Assembly (NCBI RefSeq): GCF_038005985.1
Contig: NZ_JBBOUI010000001.1
Span: 3,182,001 to 3,246,000, forward strand
Reading direction: 5' to 3'
Length of the DNA stretch: 64,000 bases
DNA from: Solibacillus sp. FSL R7-0682
GTDB taxonomy: Bacteria > Bacillota > Bacilli > Bacillales_A > Planococcaceae
Part shown: in pieces, positions 36,079-44,923 of the stretch
Numbering within the stretch: position 1 is the first letter of the stretch
How the letters are laid out: every line of letters begins with the position of its first letter
The notes under the pieces: model-generated
Seen by the model: only the letters and a program-made list of their open reading frames with translations
What the model was told of the DNA's origin: nothing
Database searches by the model: none
Program-made: the position numbers and the translations under genes

Positions 36079-36187
36079 ATCACCTTTCTATATCTTGTTT
36101 CTAGTCAATTCAAGTATATAAAAAAGTGTGATTTTGTGCTTTTTTTATGTGAATTTGTATGAACACACCAACAAATATTGTAGAACC
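34877..36187 (-). mobile_element. ISL3-family insertion sequence, inactivated
   Basis: About 1.3 kb with one transposase gene broken by two frameshifts. The tentative ends share GGT and CTACA words (GGTGAATCCCTACA on the left, GGTTCTACAATA on the right read inward). No clear 8-bp target duplication is visible, so the boundaries are approximate. Confidence 0.65.
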
Positions 36188-36214
36188 TTTAAAAATAAAA
36201 AATATACTGCCAAT

Positions 36215-36260
36215 GTAAAAAGGGATTTAGTATAAAACATTACTTATACCAAATCCCTTA
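36215..36260 (-). terminator. Terminator of the Isd-like operon
   Basis: On the minus strand AAGGGATTTGGTATAA pairs with TTATACTAAATCCCTT (one mismatch) and is followed by TTTTAC. Confidence 0.8.
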
Positions 36261-36266
36261 TATTAG

Positions 36267-37091
36267 TTATTTCAATGTATCATTCATTTTTTCTAAAGCT
36301 GTCTGAGCATCTTTAATTGCTGTACTTAACTCTTCTTTTTGTTTCGTTGTAAAGAAGCTATAGTTTACATAATCTTCTTTTCCTACTTCATAGTAAGCGA
36401 TTACTTCTTCGAGTATTGCTAATTTTTCTGTTGCATTTGCAGCACTATTTGCCTCAACACGCGGCATGAAAATTTTAACGATTTCCTGTGCAGCCTCTGT
36501 TTGAGCCTTAACAGCGTATACTTCGTTATTAGCAATGCTTGATGTTGTCAAGCGATCTTTTAGCATTGTATCAAACATTAAACTTGCTGATACTAATACA
36601 TTATTTTTAGTCACATCTAAAGATGATAACGCTTCTTGAAGTGCCTTTACATCACTTGCTAACTTCGATGCAATTTCCTCATATCCAGACGTTTGCTTTT
36701 CTGTAAATAAGCCATACGCTAATCGCTGAAATCCAGTCACTTCATTTTCTTTCCCTTTCGTTATTACCCCATTCACCGCTACATCCAACTCTTCAAAATT
36801 TGAAGCAATTGGCTGCATTCGCTCATAATACATCGTTACTAACGGATATAGCTTTTGCGCTTCCTCAAGCTTCCCTTCCTTTACGAGTGATGCAAGTAGT
36901 TGTGTATCTGTCACAAAATCATCCATTTGCGATGACACAAATTCTTTAAATTTATCTGCCTCAATGGCAACCTCAATCTCAACTTCTTGATGTTGTTCAG
37001 GTTGCTCTACAGTGTCCTCTTCTTTTTGTCCACAGGCTGCTAGCACACTCGTTGCTACTAAAATGGCCATTAACGTTTTAGAATATTTCAT
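36267..37091 (-). CDS. EfeO/imelysin-like lipoprotein in the haem-iron operon
   Basis: 274 aa. Lipobox LAAC (Cys about 20) and an all-helical domain with YPLVTMYYERMQPIASNFEELD and a late YSFFTTKQKEELS segment, resembling the M75/EfeO peptidase-like iron-binding proteins. The family's metal motif GxHxxE reads GFQRLAYG here, so the His and Glu are missing and binding may differ. It is the last gene of the operon after sortase B and the haem ABC transporter, so it probably helps to capture iron or haem at the membrane surface. Anchored outside the membrane. Confidence 0.7.
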   Translation of the reverse strand: MKYSKTLMAILVATSVLAACGQKEEDTVEQPEQHQEVEIEVAIEADKFKEFVSSQMDDFVTDTQLLASLVKEGKLEEAQKLYPLVTMYYERMQPIASNFEELDVAVNGVITKGKENEVTGFQRLAYGLFTEKQTSGYEEIASKLASDVKALQEALSSLDVTKNNVLVSASLMFDTMLKDRLTTSSIANNEVYAVKAQTEAAQEIVKIFMPRVEANSAANATEKLAILEEVIAYYEVGKEDYVNYSFFTTKQKEELSTAIKDAQTALEKMNDTLK

Positions 37092-37103
37092 CCTCTCACC
37101 TCT

Positions 37104-37781
37104 TCATTGTTCAATTACTTTTGCGTGTACGACAAAGCGCTCTGTTTCATCCTGCGATGTTGTGCAAGTCGATAACGTCACAATTTTATCATTTTCAGTT
37201 ACATCAACCGGCATTTGAATAACAGAACGAATAGAAATTTCCTGCAAAAATTGCTTATAGGATTCATCCGTAAAATCTGTTTCAATATAATAATAATCCG
37301 TCGTCGTCTCATAGGCGGCAAAGACTTCTAATTTATACTTACGATTATTTGTTTCAAAATGAAATACAGGATGTTCATCCGCATACTGTTGATCAGCAAA
37401 CTTTGCAAGCTCGCCAAACATTGTTCCATTCCGCAAAACATGCCCATAAAAAATGGTATGGCGATCATTCATTCGTTCATTTCGGAAATCTACAAAAATG
37501 CTGCCCCCTCGACTTTTTTCTCGCAAATAGTTATGGGTTAAATAAAATTCATTATTTGTCGTTTGGAGTACAGGATTATTTAGTCTACTCTTTTCTAATG
37601 ATAACCACCCGATAATTTCATCATTTTGTCGTTGAAGAGCTGTTATATCATTCTCTAGAACCGTTTTTTGAGCTTCTTCAAGTCCTTCATTCACTTGCCA
37701 ATAACTCCACACATATTGGATTAGCTGCATAGCGCAAACGATCATCACAACAACACTAAAAAGTCTTAGCCATTTTCTCAT
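37104..37781 (-). CDS. srtB: Class B sortase
   Basis: 225 aa. One N-terminal membrane anchor (about residues 5-27) and a sortase barrel with His114 (FYGHVL), Cys206 (LSTCTTS) and Arg215 (ERFVVH), the catalytic triad. The long segment between His and Cys fits class B. Class B sortases attach NEAT haem proteins to peptidoglycan, usually at NPQTN/NPKTG-type signals. The likely substrate is the NPETS-tailed NEAT protein at the head of the same operon. Confidence 0.93.
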   Translation of the reverse strand: MRKWLRLFSVVVMIVCAMQLIQYVWSYWQVNEGLEEAQKTVLENDITALQRQNDEIIGWLSLEKSRLNNPVLQTTNNEFYLTHNYLREKSRGGSIFVDFRNERMNDRHTIFYGHVLRNGTMFGELAKFADQQYADEHPVFHFETNNRKYKLEVFAAYETTTDYYYIETDFTDESYKQFLQEISIRSVIQMPVDVTENDKIVTLSTCTTSQDETERFVVHAKVIEQ

Positions 37782-37782
37782 T

Positions 37783-38565
37783 TTAAATACTTAATGGCAT
37801 CATATACAGCCCTAGTTGCTCATCTTCGTGAAACACTGAATGTACACCATATACTTCCTTTATAACTTCCTTCGTAATAACATCCCGTGGGGCACCTTCT
37901 GCAATAATTTGTCCAGCCTTCATTAAAATAATATGATTGCTATAGCGAATTGCCTGGTTAATATCATGCAGTACCATTACGATCGTTAAACCAAACTGCT
38001 CATTTAACTGTTTCACTAGCTCTAAAAGTTCGAGCTGATAATAAATATCTAAATAGGTTGTTGGTTCATCCAAACAAAGCATTTCAGATTTTTGGGCCAA
38101 TGCCATTGCGATCCATACACGCTGACGCTCTCCACCTGAAAGCGCTAATAAATTGTTTTGTCGTTTACTTAATAAGTTTGTACACGTTAATGCCCATGTC
38201 ACAGCTTCTTCGTCTTCGGTTGAACTCTTTTTAAAAAAAGAAGTATGAGGCATACGTCCATACATGACCAATTTTTCAACAGTCAAGTCATTTGGTATGT
38301 CATTTTGCTGATAGACAATAGCAAATTTCTTTGCAAATTCTTTCGGTTTATATTCCACTAAGTCACGATTTTCAAGATGTACCTGTCCTTCTAGCGGCTT
38401 ATTATTACGGGACATAACACTTAATAACGTCGATTTCCCACAGCCATTTGGTCCGATGATTGTCGTAATTTTACCTTTTGGAATCATTGTCGAAACACCC
38501 TTTAAATGGCTTGTCTTCCCATCATGTGAAACAACTACTTGTTTAATATCCATCTTATTTGTCAC
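37783..38565 (-). CDS. Haem/iron ABC transporter ATP-binding protein (FecE-like)
   Basis: 260 aa. Walker A GPNGCGKST, Q loop YQQND, signature LSGGERQRV, Walker B MLCLDEPTTYLD and H loop VLHDINQA: a complete FecE/FhuC-type ATPase that powers import of haem or siderophore. Its first codon (GTG) overlaps the permease stop as GTGA; an ATG four codons later is a possible alternative start. It is followed after 1 base by srtB. Confidence 0.93.
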   Translation of the reverse strand: MTNKMDIKQVVVSHDGKTSHLKGVSTMIPKGKITTIIGPNGCGKSTLLSVMSRNNKPLEGQVHLENRDLVEYKPKEFAKKFAIVYQQNDIPNDLTVEKLVMYGRMPHTSFFKKSSTEDEEAVTWALTCTNLLSKRQNNLLALSGGERQRVWIAMALAQKSEMLCLDEPTTYLDIYYQLELLELVKQLNEQFGLTIVMVLHDINQAIRYSNHIILMKAGQIIAEGAPRDVITKEVIKEVYGVHSVFHEDEQLGLYMMPLSI

Positions 38566-39515
38566 TCTTTTCTAAGTAAAAATATTAAGAACGGTCCACC
38601 GATAATTGCCATTATTGTAGAGGCCGGGATTTCCATTGGCGCAAACATTGTACGTCCTAACGTATCCGCTAATAAGATGATAAAGGCACCAAGAAGTGCT
38701 GTAAAAGGAATTAACACCTTATGATCATAACCAACTAAACGGCGTGCAATATGCGGCACTAAAATACCAACAAATGAAATTACTCCCGCTACGACCACTG
38801 AAGAAGCCGCAAGCATAACAGCAACAACAGCAATAAAAATACGTGCACCAGTAACATTAAAACCAATGCTTTTTGCTGTTTTATCCGAAAGTACTAACAC
38901 ATTACACCATGCATATAAAACAAATGATAAAATAAGCCCAATTGAACCGTAAATTGCAATGAGTGAAACATCATCCCAAGTTTTTAATGTTAAGATTGAT
39001 GTAATCGAACCAGCCGTTGATGCCCCGAAGCTAATCATCGCTTCTGTTAAGCCCGAGAACATTGCATTAATAGCAATCCCGACTAGGATTAATTTCAATG
39101 GATTTAAACCTGATTTCCAAGATAATAGGAACACGAAGAAGCATGCTAGTGCCCCACCAATAAATGCCGCGAATGGTGAGAAGAAGAATAGTGTCGGAAC
39201 AAATGACACAATAAATAATTTTGTAAATGCTGCACCAGCTGAAATCCCAATAAAACCAGCATCTGCTAATGGATTACGCATAATCGCCTGCAGTAATACC
39301 CCTGCTACCGAAAGTGCCGCCCCTGCAAACAGTGCGACTATAATTCGAGGAAAACGTAAATCTTTAATAGCAGCCATTTTCTCATTATTTGCATCAAACA
39401 TTCCCGTTAAAAAGTCCATAAATGACATTTGAATACTACCTGTTGTAGCAGAATAGACAATTGTAACGAATAGTAAAATAGTAATTGCCACAAAGCTTAT
39501 CAATTTTTTTGTCAC
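38562..39515 (-). CDS. isdF: Haem ABC transporter permease (IsdF/FecCD family)
   Basis: 317 aa from the GTG at 39515, which has AAAGGA 8 bases upstream; the first ATG of the frame overlaps that site. About ten membrane helices with the FecCD landmarks LRFPRIIVALFAGAALSVAGVLLQAIMRNPLADAGFIGISAGA, FVGILVPHIARRLVGYDH and MEIPASTIMAIIGGPFLIFLL. It forms the channel with the ATPase downstream and the binding protein upstream. Between it and isdE lies a hairpin at 39590-39612. Confidence 0.92.
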   Translation of the reverse strand: MTKKLISFVAITILLFVTIVYSATTGSIQMSFMDFLTGMFDANNEKMAAIKDLRFPRIIVALFAGAALSVAGVLLQAIMRNPLADAGFIGISAGAAFTKLFIVSFVPTLFFFSPFAAFIGGALACFFVFLLSWKSGLNPLKLILVGIAINAMFSGLTEAMISFGASTAGSITSILTLKTWDDVSLIAIYGSIGLILSFVLYAWCNVLVLSDKTAKSIGFNVTGARIFIAVVAVMLAASSVVVAGVISFVGILVPHIARRLVGYDHKVLIPFTALLGAFIILLADTLGRTMFAPMEIPASTIMAIIGGPFLIFLLRKE

Positions 39516-39589
39516 AGCAAACATCCTTTACTTACAGTAGATTTAACAGAAAAACAATCCCCCCTCAAGATTTTGTTTTTCGTTGTTTG

Positions 39590-39612
39590 TCATCCCGCTT
39601 TAGCGGGGATGA
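39590..39612 (-). promoter_or_regulatory. Intercistronic hairpin between isdE and isdF
   Basis: TCATCCCGC and GCGGGGATGA form a GC-rich stem around TTTA in a 123-base gap inside the operon. No T tract follows on the minus strand, so it is more likely an mRNA-stabilising or processing hairpin, or weak attenuator, than a full terminator. Confidence 0.5.
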
Positions 39613-39638
39613 ACTTCCACTGATTGAAGTTTTACCTA

Positions 39639-40541
39639 TTAATTATAGAAGATTTCAACTAATTTATTTAAGGCTTCTGGTACATTTAAGGCAGCGGTTG
39701 TACCGAATAATTCCTCTTCTAAATCATATACCTCGCCATTTTTAACTGCGTTGAAGTGCTTCCATACATCGTTCGTTACAAATTCCTCATCAAACATTTT
39801 AATTACTTCATCCGGCATTCCATGTGCTAATCGTAAAATAATATCTGGATTGGATTCATATAAATATTCCGTATTTGACGGTAAATATTCCGCCTTTTGT
39901 CCGGCCATTACATTTTCGCCACCAGCAAGACGAACTAAGTCTCCTGCATAGGAATTTTCTGTTGCTACTAAATAACTACCTGGAACACCAAGTAAAATTA
40001 AAACACGTGGTTTTTCCTTGGAACTAGCTGTCGTTTCAACTGCTTCAATTTGCTGTTGCAGCTCTGCGTTAAGTGCTTTTGCTTCCTCAACACGATTATA
40101 ACGCTCGCCAATTACAGATATTTCATCCATCATCGATTCAATACCTGTTAGATCGACAAAATCAGTTGGAATTTTTAATTGTTCAAATTTATCCTTTAAA
40201 TCGTACTCTAACGTGGATACGGACAATACTTCGGTCGGATTCAATGATTTTATAATTTCTGCATCCGGATCCATCGCATTCCCGATGTTTGGTAAGTCAT
40301 CAAAGCGAGATGGTAATTCCTTTACAGTGTCTGGAATCGCAATCGCATCTAAGTTCAATCTGTCTAAAATTTGTGCAATGACAACCGTCCCAGCTATAAT
40401 ACGATGCTCTTCCTCCTGTGCAGTCGCTGACGTATGTTCACCTGTTGTCTTGTTAGCAGGTGTTTCAGCTTCAGATGAATCATCACCACAGCCAGTAAGA
40501 ACAGCAATACTTAACGCTAATCCTGTAAGCCATTTTTTCAT
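39639..40541 (-). CDS. isdE: Haem-binding lipoprotein of the ABC transporter (IsdE-like)
   Basis: 300 aa behind AAGGAGG. Lipobox LTGC (Cys about 18) and the class III periplasmic-binding fold of FecB/BtuF type, with RIIAGTVVIAQILDRLNLDAIAI, NPTEVLSVS and ILLGVPGSYLVATENSYAGDLVRLAGG. It receives haem from the wall NEAT proteins and hands it to the IsdF-like permease. The haem ligands (Met and His in Staphylococcus IsdE) cannot be assigned with certainty by eye. Confidence 0.88.
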   Translation of the reverse strand: MKKWLTGLALSIAVLTGCGDDSSEAETPANKTTGEHTSATAQEEEHRIIAGTVVIAQILDRLNLDAIAIPDTVKELPSRFDDLPNIGNAMDPDAEIIKSLNPTEVLSVSTLEYDLKDKFEQLKIPTDFVDLTGIESMMDEISVIGERYNRVEEAKALNAELQQQIEAVETTASSKEKPRVLILLGVPGSYLVATENSYAGDLVRLAGGENVMAGQKAEYLPSNTEYLYESNPDIILRLAHGMPDEVIKMFDEEFVTNDVWKHFNAVKNGEVYDLEEELFGTTAALNVPEALNKLVEIFYN

Positions 40542-40568
40542 AATACTTCCTCCTTAAGCGAATTAAAC

Positions 40569-40606
40569 TGAAGTAAAATTTCATCCATTCGAGATGGAAT
40601 TTTACT
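40569..40606 (-). promoter_or_regulatory. Long intercistronic hairpin between the SLH-NEAT gene and isdE
   Basis: GAAGTAAAATT...AATTTTACTTC plus CATC/GATG inside, a stem of about 16 bp with one mismatch around TTCGA. There is no T run on the minus strand. In a 160-base gap within the operon it could lower readthrough from the abundant surface-protein message into the transporter genes. Confidence 0.55.
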
Positions 40607-40702
40607 TCAACTTAATAAACGTATCGTTCTCTTCTAAATTACCTTTCTTGAAAAAAGGCAGTGACTCCCGCTTACGCGAAAGTCCTGCACTTCAAAGTCT
40701 AC

Positions 40703-42511
40703 TTATTTTAAACCTTCAAGAACGTTTAATGAGTTATTAACAATTTTAGCCATTTGAGAGCGAGTTAATACAGCATTTGGTGTAACTTTACCTTGGTAGC
40801 CAGTCATAATACCTAAGTGGTTTAACTCTGCGATTGCTTTTACTGCTTCAGCATCCTTTGGTAAGTCAGTGAAGTTTGCAGTAGCACCTGTTGGTTCATA
40901 ACCGTTTTTCACTAATAAACGGTAGATCATTAATGCAGCGTGTTGACGTTTAATGCCGTCCCCAGCACCAAAAGTTGTTGCAGTTGTACCGTTAATAATG
41001 CCGTATGCGTTTAATGCTTTTACTGCATCTTGCGTTTCTGCATCTAACTTCGCGATATCAGTGAAGTTCGTTGTAGCTGGAACATCTAAATCTAAAGCAC
41101 GATTTAACATTAATGCAAATTGATAGCGTTTTAATGGATCTTTCGGATTAAACTTATCTGCTTCTTTGAAAATATCAGCAGAATATAAGTTTACAATGTA
41201 ACCATAGTGCCCATCTTTTACAATATCAGTGAATGGGTTTTGCTTACCGCCAAACTGTAATTGTAAAGCATGCTTCGTTTCATATAAAGTTGCACCATTT
41301 ACAACTACCTTTAAGTCAGCTGTAGCATTGTAAATTGTAGATAAATCACCTACTGATACAGTGTAGATTTTTACAGTGTTTGCCCCTTCAACCTCTTCTG
41401 ATTTTAATGCCACTGTAGCACCTTCCACTTTGAAGTCGATTAAATGTTGGCCTTCTGGGAAAGTTACATCTACATCATAACCTGCAGCAGTTTCTGTAAT
41501 TGTTACTTCATCGTCTAAATATTTGTTATGCATAATTGATAATTCGTTTGTGCCATCTTTATATACATAAACTGGTGCAGTTGTAGCTGTTGGCTCTTCT
41601 GGCTTCACTTCTGGAGTTGTACCTACTTCTGGTAATACAAGATTAGCTGTTTCGATTGCAAAACCAAAGTCGTGTGACATCATACGGCCACCACCAACAT
41701 TCAAATCAATTTTAGCAGCATGTAAGTCACCAATTGAATCGATTTCAAAGCTGAATACACGAACATCTCCTTCATTAGCTGTTCCTGAAATTACTTCTGC
41801 TTCTTTACCTTCTACTGTAATCGCAGTGATCATATGATTCGATTTTGCAATCGTAGAAATCTCAACAAAATATTTACCTTCTTTAACTACTAATTTTGCA
41901 TTAGGAGATAGTTGTCCTGTAATAGAAGTGTAATTACCAACATTCCCTTTGTATGCATCCCATTTTACATCGTATGAACCATTTGCAACTGACTTGTATT
42001 CTTTAGGAGTGAATAACTTTTCTTCTTTTGGCTCTTCTGGCTTTGTTTCTGTTTCTCCACCAGTAATTGTAGATTTATCTGGCGTTAATGTCGCTGTAGA
42101 TTTTAATGGGTTACCCATAAGTAGAACTTCTAATTCAATTGTTACAGGTGCATATTCTTCAGTAACAGGTACATAAATATGTTTTTTTCCACTGTGTTCA
42201 ATGATAATTGATTTCCCATCAACCGTCGCTGAAGTAATCATTGCTAAAAGAGCGTCAGATGCAGCAATTTCAATGTACTTTTTACCGCTCATTTCGACTA
42301 ATTTACCTGGACCCTTAATATAATTTCCTAAATGTCCTGTTGCATCCTCTACTTTAAAATCGATTGTTTGAGTTGCTGCAGTTGTAGTTGTATCTGTAGA
42401 TTTTGTTACTGTACCGCCTACCTCAGCAGATACCGCCATAGCTGGCACGATGGCAGAAGTCGCTAATAATGAAGCGATTACTACTTTTGTTGCTTTTGAT
42501 TGTTTAGCCAT
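40703..42511 (-). CDS. SLH-anchored NEAT-repeat surface protein
   Basis: 602 aa from the ATG at 42511 behind GGGGAGGA; the frame extends 20 codons upstream without support. Signal peptide (VVIASLLATSAIVPAMAVSAE), three NEAT-like domains (about residues 30-130, 165-275 and 310-420) and three SLH repeats (about 425-602, FTDIVKDGHYGYIVNLY...). The design matches BslK of Bacillus anthracis, an S-layer-anchored haem protein. None of the three NEAT domains shows the YxxxY haem-ligand pair; the second has a GGGRMMSHDFGF segment instead. They may bind other ligands or bind haem differently. Confidence 0.85.
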   Translation of the reverse strand: MAKQSKATKVVIASLLATSAIVPAMAVSAEVGGTVTKSTDTTTTAATQTIDFKVEDATGHLGNYIKGPGKLVEMSGKKYIEIAASDALLAMITSATVDGKSIIIEHSGKKHIYVPVTEEYAPVTIELEVLLMGNPLKSTATLTPDKSTITGGETETKPEEPKEEKLFTPKEYKSVANGSYDVKWDAYKGNVGNYTSITGQLSPNAKLVVKEGKYFVEISTIAKSNHMITAITVEGKEAEVISGTANEGDVRVFSFEIDSIGDLHAAKIDLNVGGGRMMSHDFGFAIETANLVLPEVGTTPEVKPEEPTATTAPVYVYKDGTNELSIMHNKYLDDEVTITETAAGYDVDVTFPEGQHLIDFKVEGATVALKSEEVEGANTVKIYTVSVGDLSTIYNATADLKVVVNGATLYETKHALQLQFGGKQNPFTDIVKDGHYGYIVNLYSADIFKEADKFNPKDPLKRYQFALMLNRALDLDVPATTNFTDIAKLDAETQDAVKALNAYGIINGTTATTFGAGDGIKRQHAALMIYRLLVKNGYEPTGATANFTDLPKDAEAVKAIAELNHLGIMTGYQGKVTPNAVLTRSQMAKIVNNSLNVLEGLK

Positions 42512-42530
42512 TGCTAATTTCCTCCCCGTA

Positions 42531-43316
42531 TTACCCAATAGTTTTTGATTTTTTTGTGCGAATAAATACAATCAATGCCGCCGCGAAAAGTAACATAGCA
42601 AAGATTGGTAAATTATCGCTCGTCTCTGGATTTTCTACTACCTCAGATTGTTCAGCTTGCTCGTTTTCAGAAGAAGCAACCTGCTCCTCTGACTTAGAGG
42701 AATCATCATTTTCTGTTGAAGTACTCGACTGCTCATTTGATGACCCAGTTTGTTCTTTTTCTTTTGATGTTGCTGGTGTATTTGAAGAAGTATTACTTCC
42801 TGACGACTGATTTGTTGACCCTGCGTTCGTCGCTGGTGATGTTGTTGCAGGCGTCGTTTGTTTTGGCTCCTGTTTTGGTTCCTCTTGTTTTGCTTGAGGT
42901 AGTGCACTGCTATCAAAAACGAAATCAACACTATAAGCATGATGATAATCTATATCATCAATATCAATTTTCATTCCGATTGTTACTAAATTTGCATTAG
43001 ATAATGAAAACTGTACAACGCGCTGATCGGCAGCTTCATTTGTACTAATTAACTTAGCACCGCCTGGGGGATTAAATTCTGTCACCCATGCGCTTTTCTT
43101 AATTGTTAGCTGCATTGTCATTTTACCGTTATTAACAGTTAATTTTGCAGGCTTTAAAAAATAGTCGTTCGCCATTGAGGCAGAGTTACTACCTGGCTTG
43201 TTTACTTGATAATTCACGCTATAAGTACCGTCAGCTATGGCCGCATTCCCAATTGCAGGTAATTGTAGGCCTACAATTAAAATAGCAATCAATACGGTTA
43301 AGAGATATTTTTTCAT
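42531..43316 (-). CDS. NEAT-domain haem-binding wall protein with sortase B signal (IsdC-like)
   Basis: 261 aa from the ATG at 43316 behind GGGAGGGGACTGG. Signal peptide, one NEAT domain (about residues 25-140) containing YHHAY (Tyr124 and Tyr128), the YxxxY motif that binds haem iron, a long Ser/Thr/Gln/Glu-rich wall-spanning linker, then NPETS (about 229-233), a hydrophobic helix and a basic tail (RTKKSKTIG). NPETS resembles the NPQTN/NPKTG signals of sortase B substrates. First gene of the operon, 43-67 bases downstream of a candidate Fur box. Confidence 0.9.
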   Translation of the reverse strand: MKKYLLTVLIAILIVGLQLPAIGNAAIADGTYSVNYQVNKPGSNSASMANDYFLKPAKLTVNNGKMTMQLTIKKSAWVTEFNPPGGAKLISTNEAADQRVVQFSLSNANLVTIGMKIDIDDIDYHHAYSVDFVFDSSALPQAKQEEPKQEPKQTTPATTSPATNAGSTNQSSGSNTSSNTPATSKEKEQTGSSNEQSSTSTENDDSSKSEEQVASSENEQAEQSEVVENPETSDNLPIFAMLLFAAALIVFIRTKKSKTIG

Positions 43317-43358
43317 GCCAGTCCCCTCCCTTTCCTTCAAATTCTCAATTGTCTAATA

Positions 43359-43383
43359 GAGAACATTTCTCATTACCATTCTC
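43359..43383 (-). promoter_or_regulatory. Candidate Fur box upstream of the Isd-like operon
   Basis: On the minus strand the bases read GAGAAT-GGTAAT-GAGAAA-TG-TTCTC: three hexamers similar to GATAAT followed by an inverted one, as in the classical Fur site. It lies 43-67 bases before the start of the first gene, where a repressor would block the promoter. Iron repression of the operon is inferred. Confidence 0.6.
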
Positions 43384-43503
43384 TAGCATGCCATAAATTT
43401 TTCAGATTCACAAATGTCAACACGAGAAAATTTACTATTTCATTTCAATTTTTGAATAAGATTCATGAATTTGTCAGAAACTCTTGTTGATTTTTATTAA
43501 AAC

Positions 43504-43546
43504 AAAAAAAGATATAGCTACATTATTTGTAGATATATCCTTTTTT
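43504..43546 (-). terminator. Terminator after the nuclease gene
   Basis: On the minus strand AAAAAAGGATATATCTACA pairs with TGTAGCTATATCTTTTTTT, ending in a T run. Confidence 0.8.
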
Positions 43547-43550
43547 AGGA

Positions 43551-44198
43551 TTACTTATTCACTTTTTCTGGGTGAAAGCCATCTCGTTGTAAATAGTTTT
43601 CGTGTGCCCAAATATTTAATTTCTCTTTTTCAGCAAGTTGTTGAATTTCTAGTAATTCCTTTTCAAGCGTATCATTCGGCTTGTTCACATAACGAACAGC
43701 TGCTAATCCTTCACTTAACAAAATTTCATGCAAGCTCACACCATCTACGAATACATATGCTAACAAACGATCATATTTATCCGTTTCAGGTCCTTTATCA
43801 AATATCAGTTGTACTGTTTCTGCCTGCTTTAATAATTGTATAGTTAAGCTTTTTGCCTCTTCGGCGTAGGGCATTGGCTCCCCTTTATCGTAATTCATTT
43901 CTGGCGTATCAATCATTAACAATCGTACGCGCTCCTTTTTACCATCCAATTCAATACTGAATGTATCTCCGTCATTTGCCGATAGATATTTTACGTCTAT
44001 TAATTCATTTCCTGTTTTGTCCATTGCAAACTCAGGCGTAATTACGTAATCTCTTGACTCATCTATAGAGATATTTCCCTCTGGTGCAGGTGTTAAAGTA
44101 GTTGCCTCATCTTTTGGCTCACTAAAAACTAAATATAAGCCGACTGCTAAAATAATTGTTCCACTCGTAATAAGTGTTTTTATATCTTTTAACTTCAT
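43551..44198 (-). CDS. Membrane-anchored thermonuclease family protein (SNase fold)
   Basis: 215 aa. It has an N-terminal membrane anchor (about residues 8-25), then an OB-fold SNase domain with DGDTFSIELDGKKERVRLLMIDTPEMN, DKGPETDKYDRLLAYVFVDG and LSEGLAAVRYV. The Arg, Glu and Arg of the active site and the Ca2+-binding Asp are in place. It degrades DNA and RNA outside the cell, like Bacillus YncB/YokF. It stands alone behind AAAGGATT and is separated from the operon to its left by a terminator. Confidence 0.9.
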   Translation of the reverse strand: MKLKDIKTLITSGTIILAVGLYLVFSEPKDEATTLTPAPEGNISIDESRDYVITPEFAMDKTGNELIDVKYLSANDGDTFSIELDGKKERVRLLMIDTPEMNYDKGEPMPYAEEAKSLTIQLLKQAETVQLIFDKGPETDKYDRLLAYVFVDGVSLHEILLSEGLAAVRYVNKPNDTLEKELLEIQQLAEKEKLNIWAHENYLQRDGFHPEKVNK

Positions 44199-44225
44199 TT
44201 TCTAATCCTTTCAGTTTCAAAAAAA

Positions 44226-44807
44226 TTAACTATCTGACTTTGTTTTTGATGATGGTCCTAAATCGTCAGGAGGAATATCCGCAAATGTTTCGCCTTCTTC
44301 CTCTAAATCACGCATACGATGCGCTAAACGGGATGCTGCACTAGCGGCAATACTTCCGACTAGGTCGTCTAAAAACGTATTAACAGTGCCGCCTGCCTTC
44401 GTGTCTAATTTCTCAATGATCCCTACTTTTTGTTTATCTAAATGACCAAATGTCGTAACGGCGATGCTTCCATACGTAAATACTGCACCTAACGCTAATG
44501 TTTCGTCTACTCCAAATAAACCTTCGTCTGATTCAATAATTGCTTGTAATGGGGCAGAAAGTAGTTTCTTTTCTGCTAATTCATCCAGTTCGATTCCAAC
44601 TAATATTGCATGCTGTACTTCACGTTTATTTAACACGCGCTCTACAGATTGTATACAGTGCTCAATTGTAAGTCCCTCATTATAAGGTGACTGCATTGTA
44701 AAAACGATTTCTGCGATATCTTCAATCATTACATGACGGCGTAATAAAGCATCTTTTGCCGCTTTTTTCACTTCATCTGAGTGCACACGAATTCTTTTAT
44801 TATGCAT
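44226..44807 (-). CDS. pgpA: Phosphatidylglycerophosphatase A family protein (YutG-like)
   Basis: 193 aa with the PgpA/YutG pattern: ALLRRHVMIEDIAEIVFTMQSPY at the N-terminus and ALGAVFTYGSIAVTTFGHLDKQKVG...KAGGTVNTFLDDLVGSIAASAASRLAHR in the core, with acidic residues used for catalysis. It removes phosphate from phosphatidylglycerol-phosphate to make phosphatidylglycerol, or acts on a similar lipid. Unlike E. coli PgpA, the Gram-positive version lacks long membrane helices. It is divergent from yjcH. Confidence 0.85.
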   Translation of the reverse strand: MHNKRIRVHSDEVKKAAKDALLRRHVMIEDIAEIVFTMQSPYNEGLTIEHCIQSVERVLNKREVQHAILVGIELDELAEKKLLSAPLQAIIESDEGLFGVDETLALGAVFTYGSIAVTTFGHLDKQKVGIIEKLDTKAGGTVNTFLDDLVGSIAASAASRLAHRMRDLEEEGETFADIPPDDLGPSSKTKSDS

Positions 44808-44923
44808 AGATATAGCCTCACTTTATTTAATTTATCTCTACTTTTGTTTCCCTTTCTCTATATTACACCTTTATTTTTCTTTATGATACAATTTCGGTAC
44901 AAACATAGACAGGAGTGACAACT

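Noticed and set aside
38959-39432. 157-aa plus-strand frame opposite isdF
   Set aside because: A shadow of a hydrophobic membrane-protein gene; no ribosome site and no sensible composition.
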